Shown here: positions 1 to 17,914 of the stretch, one piece after another | Layout of the letters: every line of letters begins with the position of its first letter | Position numbering within the stretch: position 1 is the stretch's first letter | Assembly: GCA_965153355.1 (NCBI GenBank) | Contig: OZ231126.1 | Coordinates: forward strand, 109,430,001-109,494,000 | Reading direction: 5' to 3' | DNA from: Flaccisagitta enflata | Taxonomy: Eukaryota; Chaetognatha; Sagittoidea; Aphragmophora | Length of the DNA stretch: 64,000 nucleotides | The notes under the pieces: model-generated | Told to the model about the DNA's origin: nothing | Databases searched by the model: none | What the model saw: the letters and a program-made list of their open reading frames with translations, nothing else | Program-made: the position numbers and the translations under genes

Positions 1-137
1 TCTTTAGCGTTTTTGGCGTTTTCGTGCCTTTTTTTGTATTACTGCTCCTGCCGCAAAGCTCGAGTTAGCATGTTAGATCACCGCCCCTGCCCACGCGACG
101 CCCACGCGACTTCGGTAGCCGTGTATCCGGCCTTGTT
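1..137 (-). repeat. AACAAGGCC-family repeat, truncated copy
   Basis: The stretch ends with the reverse complement of the family's 5' end (ggccttgtt at 129-137), preceded by the conserved gtgtatccgg and cacgcgac blocks seen at 15203-15247 and 22405-22446. The far end lies outside the window or is lost. It is one of at least eight family A copies or fragments in the window. Confidence 0.7.
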
Positions 138-1309
138 TATTGATTGATTCATTAAATTCTGTCCTAGCAAATCCTAGTCGGTAAAATCGCGCGATCCGAG
201 TTGACTGATCTGTAATTTTCACACAAATCTCATCAGATCAAATAGCTTTGACAATCGATGACTGTAAAGCCTCGACACTTCCACTCAATGATGAGGGTAG
301 CTCGGAAACCATTTGAGACAAAGTAAACAATCATTGAATGAAAGAAAGAAGAATCAATGCATGCAATATAGTAGTAATAAGACTTAGTTTAAATAGGCAC
401 ATGATATTCTTTACAAATGCCAAAGCATGTCTTTTTCAAATTGACAGTCCAAGGGGCAAGGGGCCCTATTAGGGCAGTGCATTAGTACCCCTGCGATGCC
501 TGTCAGTGTCAAGTCAAAACAAAGCAGGTTATCCAAAGCTTCTGAGGGCTGCTTTGAGATTTTATAGGGCCGATTTGAGGCCTAAGAAACCTGATTAGGG
601 GCTTTAGCCGGCCAAAAGTTGACATCGTTGGGGGTAGAGGAGAGATGAAACTTAAAACGCCATTTTACTCTGTATCTCATAGGAAATCGTCCCTTTTAGG
701 GTCGCTGCCCAAAAAGGTCATTTTCGCATCCGTTGGTCCCTCACTTATTCGGCGCAGTGTTGTTGTTATTTGCCGGGGAGTCTTACCCGGAGGGAAGGTA
801 TACAGATTTGGCTTCTTCGAGACGCTATACGGCCACCACATTGGGCTCATGTACTTTGGCCTGTTTGCAAGTTTTGTCGCAAGTGTTGTGACAAGTGTTG
901 TCTCTGTTTGCCATTTCCGTTCCGCGTTTTGAGCATTGGCTTTGCCTTTTAAGGGATTCACCTTTGTCGCCTATGCCATTGGTACTTTTTGCAACATCAG
1001 TCAGAATGTTCTTTTTTTCCTCACTCAGGCAAGATCTTCAAATAGCTATCTTTGCAATTGATACTAAAATGAAGCTTAACTCTTTCGACACCATTAAAAT
1101 TGAGCATTTATTTAAAGATATGAAAGTTGGATTACATTACCACTAAACCATATTTGGGAAAAGGACAAGAGATACATTCAGGACACATGGCGTTTGATCG
1201 AAGACTAGGGCAACAAAAACGAGTGATTAATTAACAACAATTTAACAGGTGAGAAACAATAAGTGATCAAGTGTTAATCAAGGCAATGAAAGGAATTCAG
1301 ATTTATCGA

Positions 1310-1408
<99 letters not shown>
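1310..1408. repeat. (TTG)n microsatellite
   Basis: A nearly perfect trinucleotide run of about 99 bp. It is likely to be polymorphic in length. Confidence 0.95.
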
Positions 1409-1766
1409 ATGTATTATGTTCCATGAATCATGTCACTCATCGATGTAAAAATAAAAGGCTGCAAACTCCATAGAAAGGACTGACAGGGTTGAAAGATTAA
1501 AGATTAATTCAATTTATTATTGTTATAGTTGTATAATCTCATTCTAAATGTAGAATCTAGGATGCATCGACCAGACTTACAAATTTTGCCCATGCCGGCA
1601 AGTATATGAATAATCAAATCATTTCCTTCGCGCGATTTCTACTACATGACGGCCATACACGGGTACAAGAAGCGGAAATTTGTTCGCAATGGCTCACCAT
1701 AAGAATACAGCATTGTGCAATTGCAATGGAGATGAAATCAACCAAATTGATTTATTCAATTTACTT

Positions 1767-1777
1767 ACACACACGCA

Positions 1778-1861
<84 letters not shown>
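1767..1861. repeat. (CA)n microsatellite
   Basis: A dinucleotide run of about 95 bp lying just downstream of the stop codon of the minus-strand oxidase gene. Confidence 0.95.
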
Positions 1862-1864
<3 letters not shown>

Positions 1865-1884
1865 AGGTTGTATACAATGAACAT

Positions 1885-7883
<5,999 letters not shown>

Positions 7884-8000
7884 TTCTTAAAAAGACAACA
7901 ACATTGTTGTAAGAAAGGCAGTTGACAGTCCAACCACACCGGCCCCAATCACATCCACACACAGCTGACCCGACGCCAAACCCAATCCGGAAACGGACAT
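7884..8000 (-). pseudogene. Tandem partial duplicate of oxidase exon 1
   Basis: ATG at 8000 opens a frame that again reads MSVSGLGLASGQLCVDVIG and AGVVGLSTAF, then diverges and stops after 37 codons. The 117-bp spacing to the second ATG and the matching tail (acaac) point to a tandem duplication of the first exon's 5' half. It has no donor site at the equivalent place. Confidence 0.7.
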
Positions 8001-9240
8001 TCCTCGATAAAGCAGGGATATTGATCAAACACAAAAACATGCTCATTCCGATGAGACATACGGTTACTGGTATGGTTAGTCTTTTTAGCCTAGCGGATGC
8101 GTAATGAAGTCCAGGGGCTTCTGGACTGACCGATAAAAGTAAAACACAAGACCGACGGGTCAAGAGCTTAAAAAATTGTGATACAGACCGATACAAGACG
8201 GTCCAAACGAGACAAATTGACAGACCATTTCTACAGGACACGAAAGCTGAAAGATATGGTGTAAGACATGGGGCCGGTCAAATGGCGTGTTTGCAGGACC
8301 AGTTTGTTTTGCACCGTAAAATCGGGTAAAAAAAGCTTTTTTTTGCTAGAAACTTCATGGCGGTGCTCATTAGATGTATTCCACCAATAATAATTCCGCC
8401 TCAGCCCTTTTTATGGACTTAGATAAGGTATTCTTTTAAAGGAAACGTCCAAAATGAAGAAATTCAAATAAAGCCATGACAATTCTTTGAAAACGTATCA
8501 TTTCACAATGTCATTGTGACAACAATGGTCATCGATGTCCTCATTTTTTTGGTCGAATCCCTCAAAGTATTTATCAAGATATGACAAGTACTTTTTTGAC
8601 CCTTAGGTTTCAATTTAAGGCCGCTAAATAAAAATAAACACAAAAAATGTCAGCTGACAATTGAATGTTTGAAAATTTGACAAAATATTTTTCTCGGTTA
8701 AAAAAGCCTACTTCCTGTCACCGCAGCAACTTGAGATTTTAGGACAGTGTAAGGTATTGCCTGAGGTTGCTCCATGTCAAATTTTATGGAAATCCGTCAA
8801 CATTAAGTGGGGTTTTCACTTCATTTTGTGTAAATTAGGATGAAAATTTTTTATTTTCGAAAAAAACATCTCCGGAGCGGGAAGACGTTGTTCTCATTTA
8901 GGTACTACTTTTTGCATTTTTGAAAACATACGTTTCTTAAAAAACAATTTTGGAAGGTCTGTATGTTTTCAGATTTCTTGATTTTGCATCCCCTATGCAA
9001 AACGGCGTCTTCCCGTGAAGGTTATTGAAGGTAAGAAATTTGATGTTTATTTTGCATCAACATGAAAACAAAGAAAACCTTTTTAGCTCATTTGAAATCA
9101 TTTTTTCTGGCTTTTGAACGTTCAATAAAAAGTCAAGTATGAAGCTTTCATTCTATCATCTTGCTCGGACTCAACTGTGGCACTAACAGCAGCAACAGCA
9201 GCAACCCAGCAACCCCAGCACCAGCAGCAATAATGTCGAA
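8001..9240. other. AT-rich intergenic sequence with a small foldback
   Basis: I see no gene. At about 8870-9020, 'gagcgggaagacg' and 'cgtcttcccgtgaag' face each other around 'aaaacatacg'/'gtatgtttt', forming an imperfect stem. The remainder is unique AT-rich sequence. Confidence 0.5.
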
Positions 9241-9280
9241 GATGAAAATGAATGGAAAGACTCAGGTTTGTCAGCTCATA

Positions 9281-9910
9281 ACGGGTGGTCAAAAAAAAAG
9301 TGACTAAGCTAGAATTTTTTCCAAAAAATTGGAAATTTTTTTTATGAGTTTATATTTTGAAAATGAAGTTAAGTGTATAAAAAAATATTTTTTTTTAATT
9401 TTGTAAAATAAATATTCATATAAATACAAAAAAATAAAATGTTTGCATAAATCAGTTATAACATAAATAATTAGTGGTTTTTAAGAAACAAATATGTTTA
9501 TTAGCTCCCGTCTGAAATAAATGCAATTATTTATAAGCCTCCAAGCTTTTGTTAAAGAGATTTGAGTAGAAAAGAAAAGGAAGTTTTTTAGAAGTATCTT
9601 TTGTTTTGTTATGTTTGTATTTTCATAATTTTTCTCAGGTTTTTTATTAGTTTTTGAGTCGTCTTTAACTATAAATAGTGAATCTATAAAACAATTTTAA
9701 TCTTTTTACAAAAAATTTTCATCAAAAATCAAGGCGGTCCAAAATTAAAATCAGTTTATTGTAAATAATTTGAAATATACAGAAAATGTACAAAAATCAT
9801 AATAATGAAAAAAATTCTCCTGCACCATATCTTGTTGGCAAAAAAACTCTAAACATTTTTTTACAAAAGATATGAGAAAATGAAAAAGTCACTTTTTTTT
9901 GACCACCCGT
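9281..9910. mobile_element. 630-bp MITE with TA target duplication
   Basis: The ends are inverted repeats ACGGGTGGTC(A)8-9GTGACT, flanked on both sides by TA (9279-9280 and 9911-9912). The element interrupts one unit of the ~180-bp array. Sister units (for example 10087) show the uninterrupted 'gctcatat' join, which confirms the insertion point. It is AT-rich and has no ORF. The TA duplication suggests a Tc1/mariner-type source, by inference. Confidence 0.85.
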
Positions 9911-10464
9911 TATCTCCTAAACGAATTGAGCTAATGAGCTCAATTTAGGCTCATTTTAAAGAGCTGACAAAGCTCTTTAAGATGAGCCCAAGTTGAGGTC
10001 AATAGCTCAATTTGTTTAGGAGCGACAGTCTTCAAAAGTTAGTGTTATTCAAAAAGAGTAGTGGCAAAAACACTTGCAACTTTGTCAGCTCATATTTCCT
10101 AGACGAACTGAACAAATGAGCTCAATTTAGGCTCATTTTAAAAAGCTAACAAAGTTCTTTAAAATGAGCCCAAGTTGAGGTCAATGGCTCAATTCATTTA
10201 GAAGCGACAGTCTTCCAAAGTTGGTGTTATTTTAAATAGTTATGGCAAAAACCCTTGCAACTTTGTCAGCTTGTATCTCCTAAACGAATTGAGCAAATGA
10301 GCTCAACTTACGCTCATTTTTAAGAACTGACAAAACTCCTTAAACTGAGCCCAAGTAGAGGTTAGTACCTCAATTCCTTTAGGAGCGACAGTCTTCCAAA
10401 GTAGGTGTTATTGTAAAGAGTAATGGCAAAAACCCTTGTAACTTTGTCAGGTACAGATGCCGCG

Positions 10465-10476
10465 GCTGTGTGTGTT

Positions 10477-10510
<34 letters not shown>

Positions 10511-10545
10511 AGTGTGTGTGAGTGTGTGTGAGTGTGTGTGAGTGT

Positions 10546-10627
<82 letters not shown>
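10465..10627. repeat. (TG)n microsatellite, first copy
   Basis: TG run preceded by 'aggtacagatgccgcggctg', the same 20 bp that precedes the second run. Confidence 0.95.
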
Positions 10628-10629
<2 letters not shown>

Positions 10630-10672
10630 TGAATAAGCTTTACTTTTTTACAAATTCAGGTACAGATGCCGC

Positions 10673-10674
10673 GG

Positions 10675-10765
<91 letters not shown>
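10673..10765. repeat. (TG)n microsatellite, second copy
   Basis: TG run after the duplicated lead sequence 'ggtacagatgccgcggctg'. The two runs plus leads look like a ~210-bp tandem duplication. Confidence 0.95.
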
Positions 10766-10769
<4 letters not shown>

Positions 10770-11935
10770 GATTTAATAAGCTTCACTTTTTTGGTCGAAT
10801 TTTTTACACTTTCACCACCCTGACCCCTTTTACACGCAGTCAAGACAAACAATTCCAACCACATTTAGGCAGATTTTATGAGTAATGAGTTTCTCTTCTT
10901 ACTATACACAAATTACTTCTATTCAAATGAAGTATTGTATTCAAATTTGGAATTATACTTAATGACACTGAAAAAAACATTGTTGAGGTGAATAAGGGTG
11001 TGTTTCTAGGAAAGACAACAAATGCGTTTATTCTCGTCAATTGCGATTTAGGTGTGAACACATCTAGAATTCTAACCATCCAACAAGGGAGTGAGCAAAG
11101 TGAGTGAGCGAGCCCGTGAATGGAGCAAGCGAGCCTGTGAATGAAGCGAGCAAGCAAGGGCAGCGTAGTGAAGCAGAGCGTTGTTGAGCGAGTGAGCGGT
11201 GCGAGCGAGCGAACATAGTAAGCCATAAAGTGGCGCGTTAAAAACGCGGTTATCTGTGACCAGATATGGGCCCTGAGAAGGCAAGAAAAATGCCAAACCG
11301 GGTTCACACACTAATCTTCTACTAATTGGCATTAACGAAATTGCTCTGTTACTCCGCCCATCGCTTCATAATGCTTATAGATGGCAGAAATGGTCGATTT
11401 CAAAATATCATTAGATTTGGAAGACCGTCGCTCCTAAACGAGTTGAGCTACTGACCTCAACTTGGGCTCATTTTGTGTCGGTTTTTAAAAATGAGCAAAA
11501 TTGAGCTCATTTGCTCAATTCGTTAAAGGGATATGAGCTGACAAAGTTGCAAGGGTTTTTGCCATTATTCTTCAAAATAACACCATCTTTGGAAGACTGT
11601 TGCTCCTAAACGAATTGAGTTATTGACCTTAACTTGGGCTCATTTTAAAGAGCTTTGTCATCTCTTTAAAATGAGCCTAAATTGAGCTCATTTGCTCAAT
11701 TTGTTAAGAAGATATGAGCTGACGAAGTTGCAAGGGTTTTTGACATTACTCTTTAAAATAACAGCAACTTTGCAAGACTGTCGCTCCTAAACGAATTGAG
11801 TTTTTGACCTCAATTTGGGCTCATTTTAAGGAGCCTTGTCAGCTCTTTAAAATGAGCCTAAATTGAGCTCATTTGCTCAATTTGTTTAGGAGATATGAGC
11901 TGAAAAAGTTGATTTGTTCCATTCATTTTCATGAA

Positions 11936-12704
11936 AAATGTTTCTCCCATGTTTTTCAGAGGTAAAACGAAGTGGAAGGAAAAACCTGAGTTTTAAAAAC
12001 TTGCCTCCAGGTTTTTTTGAAGCCCCATGGGGTACTGAGAAGGGCTGACATGGTCTAATCCGTGGACATTGACCCCTATCTTCATCGACCTAAGAAATAT
12101 ATGTGAGAGGGCAAAGAGGAAAATGAGGATGAAAAGACAAATTTACTGAAGAAGAAGAAGAAGAAGAAGAAGAAGAAGAAGAAGAAGAAGAAGAAGAAGA
12201 AGAAGAAGAAGGTAAAGAAAAAGAAAAAGAAGAAGAAGAAGAAGAAGAAGAAGAAGAAGAAAAAAATTGAGGAAAAAGTCTCATTTTCTGTCCATCTGGA
12301 TGACACAAATCGGTCGAAATCATCAGAACCGAGCTGAAGGTAAAGGTTTGACTATTTTTTTGTGAAAATAGCATGTTTGTGACATTTTTTTAACAATTAA
12401 ACCAGTCTAGCATCAATAAAACTAAAAGATAAGGGAAAAAAATGGTTGCTTCTTACCACCTTCTTACAACCGGAAAAATCATTGTTTTGCACACATGCAA
12501 CCCAGATTTTGCATAGATTTTTGTTTTTTTAGTATCTTAATACATTATTTTACCATTTACTACTAGAGTTTTGACTGAATTCAAAGTTTTGATTTTTGGA
12601 CCCTCTGGACCCCTATTTTGGCCCCTTCGCTGGCACCTTGTCGTTTAAGCTTCCTGCAGTTGAGAAAAAAAATATATGATTTTTTTCTGGTGATATTTTT
12701 AAGG
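11936..12704. other. Intergenic sequence with (GAA)n
   Basis: I see no gene. (GAA)n tracts lie at 12150-12211 and 12229-12262. The rest is unique AT-rich sequence. Confidence 0.6.
12150..12262. repeat. (GAA)n microsatellite
   Basis: Two GAA runs separated by 'ggtaaagaaaaagaaaaa'. Confidence 0.95.
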
Positions 12705-13149
12705 CACTAGACATGTGTATGGGCCCAATACACAATGTATTCTGGCAATCTGGGCCCAGTTGGCCCAAAAAAAGGACCCGGATGGCCCAAAAAACTGGTC
12801 AAAATAGGCCAAAACTTTTTTTTCCAGTAATTGCTTGCATAATTCAGATGGTATGTAAAAAATATTAATGAATTAATGCTAAGTTGGTAGTGAGGTAGTT
12901 TAAGGGAAAAATTTGACTTTTGATTAGGGTTTGAACAGGTCAAAATTAGGTCAAATTAGGCAAAATTAACTTAAAGTCTACAAAAAAGTGTTCAAACATG
13001 GTTGTTGAATAATTTTGCAGTTACTAAGATAGTTGATTAGATTGATTTCTCTTTATATTGCTTTAGACCAGTAATGTATATGCATCAGGCTTAGGTCAAA
13101 GTAGTATTAGGCTAATATTAAGTCAAAATCATCATAAAACATCAAAAAT

Positions 13150-13151
13150 CG

Positions 13152-13218
<67 letters not shown>

Positions 13219-13232
13219 CTCTCTCTCTCTCA
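13150..13232. repeat. (CT)n microsatellite
   Basis: A dinucleotide run of about 80 bp with one interruption near 13214. Confidence 0.95.
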
Positions 13233-13269
13233 AAAGCAGCAGGAATTCTGAAGCAAACTCACCTTAAAC

Positions 13270-14270
13270 CCTATAGTGAGATTTTTACTCAGGAGCAACT
13301 AATAACAAAGTTAGTGAAAACTATCTTGGACAAATGACAGCACAGCTGAAAAAACAAGGTGCTGCCTTTCCTGTTATTGGTGAAAGGCTGGTGCTCAGCT
13401 CCAATGCTGATTTGGCTTTCACAAATGATGCAGAGAAGATGTTGAAAGAAAGAAGATGACAAAATTGAAGCAGACTGGTCCAAAGCCCAAAAGGATATCT
13501 TGAAAGCCAAGATTGATGTCACTGATTCAAAGGCTAACATTTTTGCACGAGAGTAATAAAAAAACAAACTCATTGCGCAGTGTGCTGAAAATCAAAGGAA
13601 GCACAACTACCATGGACCTGTAATTTCACAAGATAATGTCAACTTGATGTTTGCCAAGATTCAGAAGTTCAGGGAGCAAGATAAATTATCTCTGATTAAG
13701 GTCAAGAAGCTGATATTTTTAGAGCTTCTAAATGACTTTGTTTTGTTCAAGCAATACAATATCTCTTCCATAAAGATGTACAAAATCTCCTGGAACTGCA
13801 TGCAGTTGACTCTTCCAACTAGGAAGTGATTACTGTTGAAGACATTTATGAAGGAACAAATGTTTTAGCTTCAAACCCTACTCTTGAGCGCACTAAATCA
13901 TTAAAAAAATCTGAAGATCCATTTGTTGAATGGCCACCATCAGAAGAGGAGTTCTTCATTGCACTTCTTGAAAATTAATGATCTGTCTGTTCAGTCATTT
14001 CCTATGATAAGGTCAGTGACACAATCAAGGCTCATCTACTTCAAGCTATCAAGACTTGAGCAAAGGATGATACAGGGAAAACATATTGGATTTATAGTGA
14101 AGGAGAAAGTGTTGATGCATTTGAAGAAAAACATGTTTTAACAGAGAGGCAAAAAATCAAAATCAATCTTGCGAAAAACATCAAGCAAAGAGATCCTGTT
14201 TTGCTCTCATGAATTGTGAGGTCATTAAAGGAATGACCTCTCAGTTATATATCTGAATCTTTAAGCAGCT
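13270..14270 (+). pseudogene. Degenerate coding relic of unknown type
   Basis: The plus strand shows coding-like stretches that change frame and contain stops. Examples are EIFTQEQLITKLVKTILDK (13280), DWSKAQKDILKAKIDVTDSK (13470), NVNLMFAKIQKFREQDKLSL (13640), PFVEWPPSEEEFF (13918) and LTERQKIKINLAKNIKQ (14140). They are lysine-rich and mixed charged. I do not recognise the family. The position between the inverted ends of the 12700-15840 element makes a dead transposase or accessory ORF plausible, but no catalytic motif is visible. Confidence 0.4.
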
Positions 14271-14563
14271 GCTCCCGCAATATTTTTTTTTAAAGATATA
14301 TTTTGTGAAAATGAATGTCTCTAAAAAGATCCAAAGTTTCTCTTTAATTTCCAATCTGCAAATCAAATGGTTTAGTCAAAGATTCTCACATAATATGACT
14401 TTTGGCATATTTTGTATCATTTGACCATATTTTACCTTCCTTATCCGACTATCTTAAAAACCCAGAACATGATAATTCTAATGTTTTTTAAGATATGATT
14501 TTTTTTTGTCTTTGTTGCATTGTAGTTAAATCTTGCATTAGAATTGTTGATGGTCATCATAAA

Positions 14564-14943
14564 TAAGGCCAGATACACTGCTACCCCAGTCACGTGCGGG
14601 TGGGCAAGGACCATAACTGAGATCAGTAGAACAAGGCCGGATACACGGCTACCCCAGTCGCATGGGGGTGGGCAGGGGCCATAACTGAGGTCAGTGGAAC
14701 ATTTGGGCAGGAGCAACAAGGCCAAAACCCCCATTAACGCCAAAAAAGTAAAGTGTGACGGATGGAAGGACCATTGGACGGACAGATGGACCGACGGACC
14801 GACGGACCGACGGACGGACTGACAAAGCGGGGTGTAGAGTCGCGTAGCACGCGACTAAAAAGTAAAGTGTGACGGACGGATCAATGGACCAACGGACGGA
14901 CCGACAAAGCGGGGTGTAGAGTCGCGTAGCTCACGACTAAAAA
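14564..14943 (+). repeat. AACAAGGCC-family A cluster
   Basis: A head fragment (14564-14629), a complete copy (14630-14861) and an extra GGAC tail (14862-14943) lie in direct tandem. The complete copy has AACAAGGCC, the 'gtgtgacgga' block, the GGAC run and 'gtcgcgtagcacgcgactaa'. Confidence 0.75.
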
Positions 14944-15039
14944 CAAATTTCTAAGATTACTATTGCTTCAACACAAACAAACAATGAGTTCAAGTTAATC
15001 ATTCAGACTCTAGGCTGCTTGATAGCTAGTTTTAGCCTG

Positions 15040-15247
15040 TTTTTAGTTGCATGCTACGCGACTCTACACCCCACTTTGTCCGTCCGTCCGTCGGTCCGTC
15101 GGTCTGTCCGTCCGTCCGTCACACTTTACTTTTTTGGCGTTAATGGGGGTTTTGGCCTTATTGCTCCTTCCCAAATGTTACACTGACCTCAATTATGGCC
15201 CCTGCCCACCCGCACGCGACTGGGGTAGCCGTGTATCTGGCCTTGTT
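15040..15247 (-). repeat. AACAAGGCC-family A element, inverted
   Basis: A complete 208-bp copy in reverse orientation, from 'tttttagttgcatgctacgcg' to 'ggccttgtt'. Together with 14630-14861 it could form a long hairpin. Confidence 0.75.
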
Positions 15248-15840
15248 AGATTCCAATGGGCTCCCTAAAATTTATACACTTAATTCACATTGAACAATAA
15301 CATATTTCAACATTTCATCTCTTTAGGAATCTTAACATAAAAACAGGAAGTAAAAAAATGCTACAAATCTGTTTTGGCTTGATTTGACCAGTTTTTCAGC
15401 TATTTTAACCTGATTTTAGCCAGTTTTAAAACTTGAATGGGCTCACACAACTTTGTTTGCTTGATTCACATTAGATGATTATATATTTTCACTAAAATTG
15501 TCCCTAAAAATCATTTCAGTTAATTAGAAAACAGAAAAATGCTGTTTTTGCTTGTTTTGGCCAGGTATTTAGCTATTTTGACCTTATTTTGGCCAGTAAG
15601 AAAACTTTTATGGGCTCATTCAACTCTGTGCACTTGATTTACATTAGACAATTATATATTTGCACAATAATCATTATTAGAAATCATTTCAGCAAGCCAA
15701 ATTGCAAAAAACCCTTAATTTTACCTGTTTTGACCAGTTTTTTAGCCCCTCTGGGTCCTTTTTTTGGGTCGAATGATCCCAGATTGCCACAACATGTCAT
15801 GTTATGGTCCCATACACCCCCCTGGAGACTTAAAAATTAA

Positions 15841-16428
15841 ATCCCTTTTGATGAGTTTCAAGTGCAGGAGGCGGTAAGAACCAGGTTTTAGCGTTGAAGA
15901 TGTTCAACGAGAAGCTTAAGTGAAAACCAGTTTTAAGCAGTGGATGCTTCTCTCGAGGGTGTTCAGCCAGAACATCAAGAATATGATTCATAAAATGTTT
16001 CTGAATGAAGGGTGAAAGAGGCACTAAGCGAATGACTCACAAAATGAATCTCTCCAAACTTCGAAGCAAAGGCATAAGCGATGTGGAAGGATAAAGCAAA
16101 TGAGATAAGAATCAAATGATCTTTTATCAAATCTTGACTCATTGAATGTGATGGTGCAACCGCGGCGCGAAGCAGGTCGGTCGGTTGGTCTGTCACGCTC
16201 GAGTTAGCAATCACTGAATATGACGTAATAGAATGAGAATTTTGTTGCTGAAGTCTATGAATGTTGCATACCACAGAAATTGAATCGAAGATGATATTTG
16301 TGGTCGGATTTTTTTTCTTTCTCCTTTTTTTGTTTTTCGTTGGCACTGACAAAATATGAAACATTTTGACAGTGGCGCAACTAAAACAAGATCACATTAT
16401 GGCCAATAGGCGCGCCTCAATGATTAAA
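15841..16428. other. Intergenic, nothing recognised
   Basis: Unique AT-rich sequence with a short 'cggtcggttggtctgtcacg' repeat-tail remnant near 16170-16210. No gene or RNA seen. Confidence 0.5.
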
Positions 16429-17914
16429 CAAGGCCAGTCGCGTGCAGGACAAAAAAAATTGACTGACCAGACTCCTTATTGTATCTTTTTATCGAAAATC
16501 AGACTTAAACCAGACCCAAACCAGACTCAAACCAGACTCAAACCAGACTCAAACCAGACTCAAACCAGACTCAAACCAAACACAAACCAGACTCAAACCA
16601 GACTCAAACCAGATTCAAACCAGACTCAAACCAGAATTAAACCAGACCTAAACCAGACATAAATCAGACATGAACCAGACATGAACCAGACTTAAACCAG
16701 ACTCAAGCCAGACTCAAACCACACTTAAACCAGACTCAAACCAGACTCATACCAGACTCATACCAGACTCATACCAGACTCAAACCAGACTTAAACCATA
16801 CTTAAACCAGACTAAAACCATACTTAGACCAGACTTAAACCAGACTTAAACCAGACTTAAACCACACTTAAAACACACCTTAACCAGACTTAAACCAGAC
16901 CCAAACCAGCAGACTTAAACCAGCAGACTTAAACCAGCAGACTTAAACCAGCTGACTCAAACCAGCAGACATAAACCAGCAGACTTAAACCAGCAGACTT
17001 AAACCAGCAGACTCAAACCAGCAGACTCAAACCAGCAGACTCAAACCAGCAGACTCAAACCAGCAGACTTAAACCAGCAGACTTTAACCAGCAGACTTTA
17101 ACCAGCAGACTTAAACCAGCAGACTTAAACCAGTGACTTAAACCAGCAGACCTAAACCAAAGACCTAAACCAGCAGACTTTAACCAGCAGACTTTAACCA
17201 GCAGACTTAAACCAGCAGACTTAAACCAGCAGACCTAAACCAGCAGACTTAAACCAGCAGACTTAAACCAGCAGACTTAAACCAGCAGCCCTAAACCAGC
17301 AGACTTAAACCAGCAGACTGAAACCAGCAGACTTGAAATCACATATATGACCAAAAATACCAAAAAACATGCCAAAACATACCAAAAAACATAAATGACC
17401 AAAAAATAAAAAAAAACAAAAAAACAAAACAAAAAAAAAAAAAAAACAAAAACAAAAAAAAACAAAACAAAAATGACTCAAAATAACTCCAGACGACCCA
17501 AATTGACCAAAAATGACGCAAAAAAGCAAAGTGTTACTAAAAACTACAAAAGCCAAAAAATAACTTAAAAGTGACTCAGAATGACTTAGAATGACTAGTA
17601 ATGACTTAGAATGACTTAAAATAACTTAGAATGACTTAAAATAACTTAGAATGACTAAGAATGACTTAAAATGTCTTATAATAACATAAAATGACAAAAA
17701 TGACAAAAAATGACAAAATGACATAAGTGACTAAAATTGACTAAAAATGACTGGAAATGACTTAAAATGACTAAAAATGACTTAAAATGATGTAAAATAC
17801 CCTAAAATGACGTGAAACGACGAAAAAAAGCAAAGTGTTACGGACGGACAGACCGACCGACGGACGGACGGACCGACAGAGCGGGTTATAGAGTCGCGTG
17901 CACGCGACTAAAAA
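16429..17914 (+). mobile_element. Long AACAAGGCC-family element carrying minisatellites (copy 1)
   Basis: It starts CAAGGCCAGTCGCGTGCAGG and shares 'attgtatctttttatcgaaa' with the copy at 54444. Three minisatellite blocks follow: 'cagactcaaac' units (16510-16900), 'cagcagacttaaac' units (16905-17340), and 'aatgacttaga/aaaatgac' units (17470-17815). It ends with a GGAC run and the perfect 16-bp palindrome gtcgcgtgcacgcgac (17893-17908) followed by TAAAAA. Non-coding. Confidence 0.75.

Larger units (their letters stand above)
138..1884. other. Non-coding stretch left of the oxidase gene
   Basis: No open frame here has coding character. It holds two microsatellites, a (TTG)n tract of about 33 units at 1310-1408 and a (CA)n tract at 1767-1861, in otherwise unique AT-rich sequence. 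The (CA)n lies about 20 bp beyond the stop codon of the oxidase gene, so it would be transcribed in that gene's 3' UTR. I see no promoter or RNA gene. Confidence 0.6.
9241..11935. repeat. Foldback locus with tandem ~180-bp units in both arms
   Basis: Three ~180-bp units run forward (9265-10450) and three run as reverse complements (11400-11905). Each contains 'gtcagctcatatctcctaaac' and an internal stem (ggctcattttaaagagct facing agctctttaaaatgagcc). The outer edges 'gaaaatgaatggaa' (9244) and its complement (about 11920) also pair. The centre holds two (TG)n tracts and GAGC-rich sequence. No transposase is visible. Confidence 0.75.
12700..15840. mobile_element. Decayed ~3.1-kb DNA transposon with long inverted ends
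   Basis: The left end (12700-12810) and the reverse complement of the right end (15735-15840) align. Both begin tttttaag, then gtgtatggg, ggcaatctggg, cccaaaaaaaggacccgga-like and aaaaaactggtc. Inside the right end are three ~170-bp units (15250-15735) with 'atgggctca' and 'gattcacatt'. A degenerate coding stretch sits inside (13270-14270). Later repeat insertions lie at 14564-14943 and 15040-15247. Superfamily unknown. Confidence 0.6.

Noticed and set aside
16506-17340. Regularly spaced short repeats resembling a CRISPR array
   Set aside because: Units are 11-14 bp and contiguous with no unique spacers, in a eukaryotic setting with no cas genes. It is a minisatellite.
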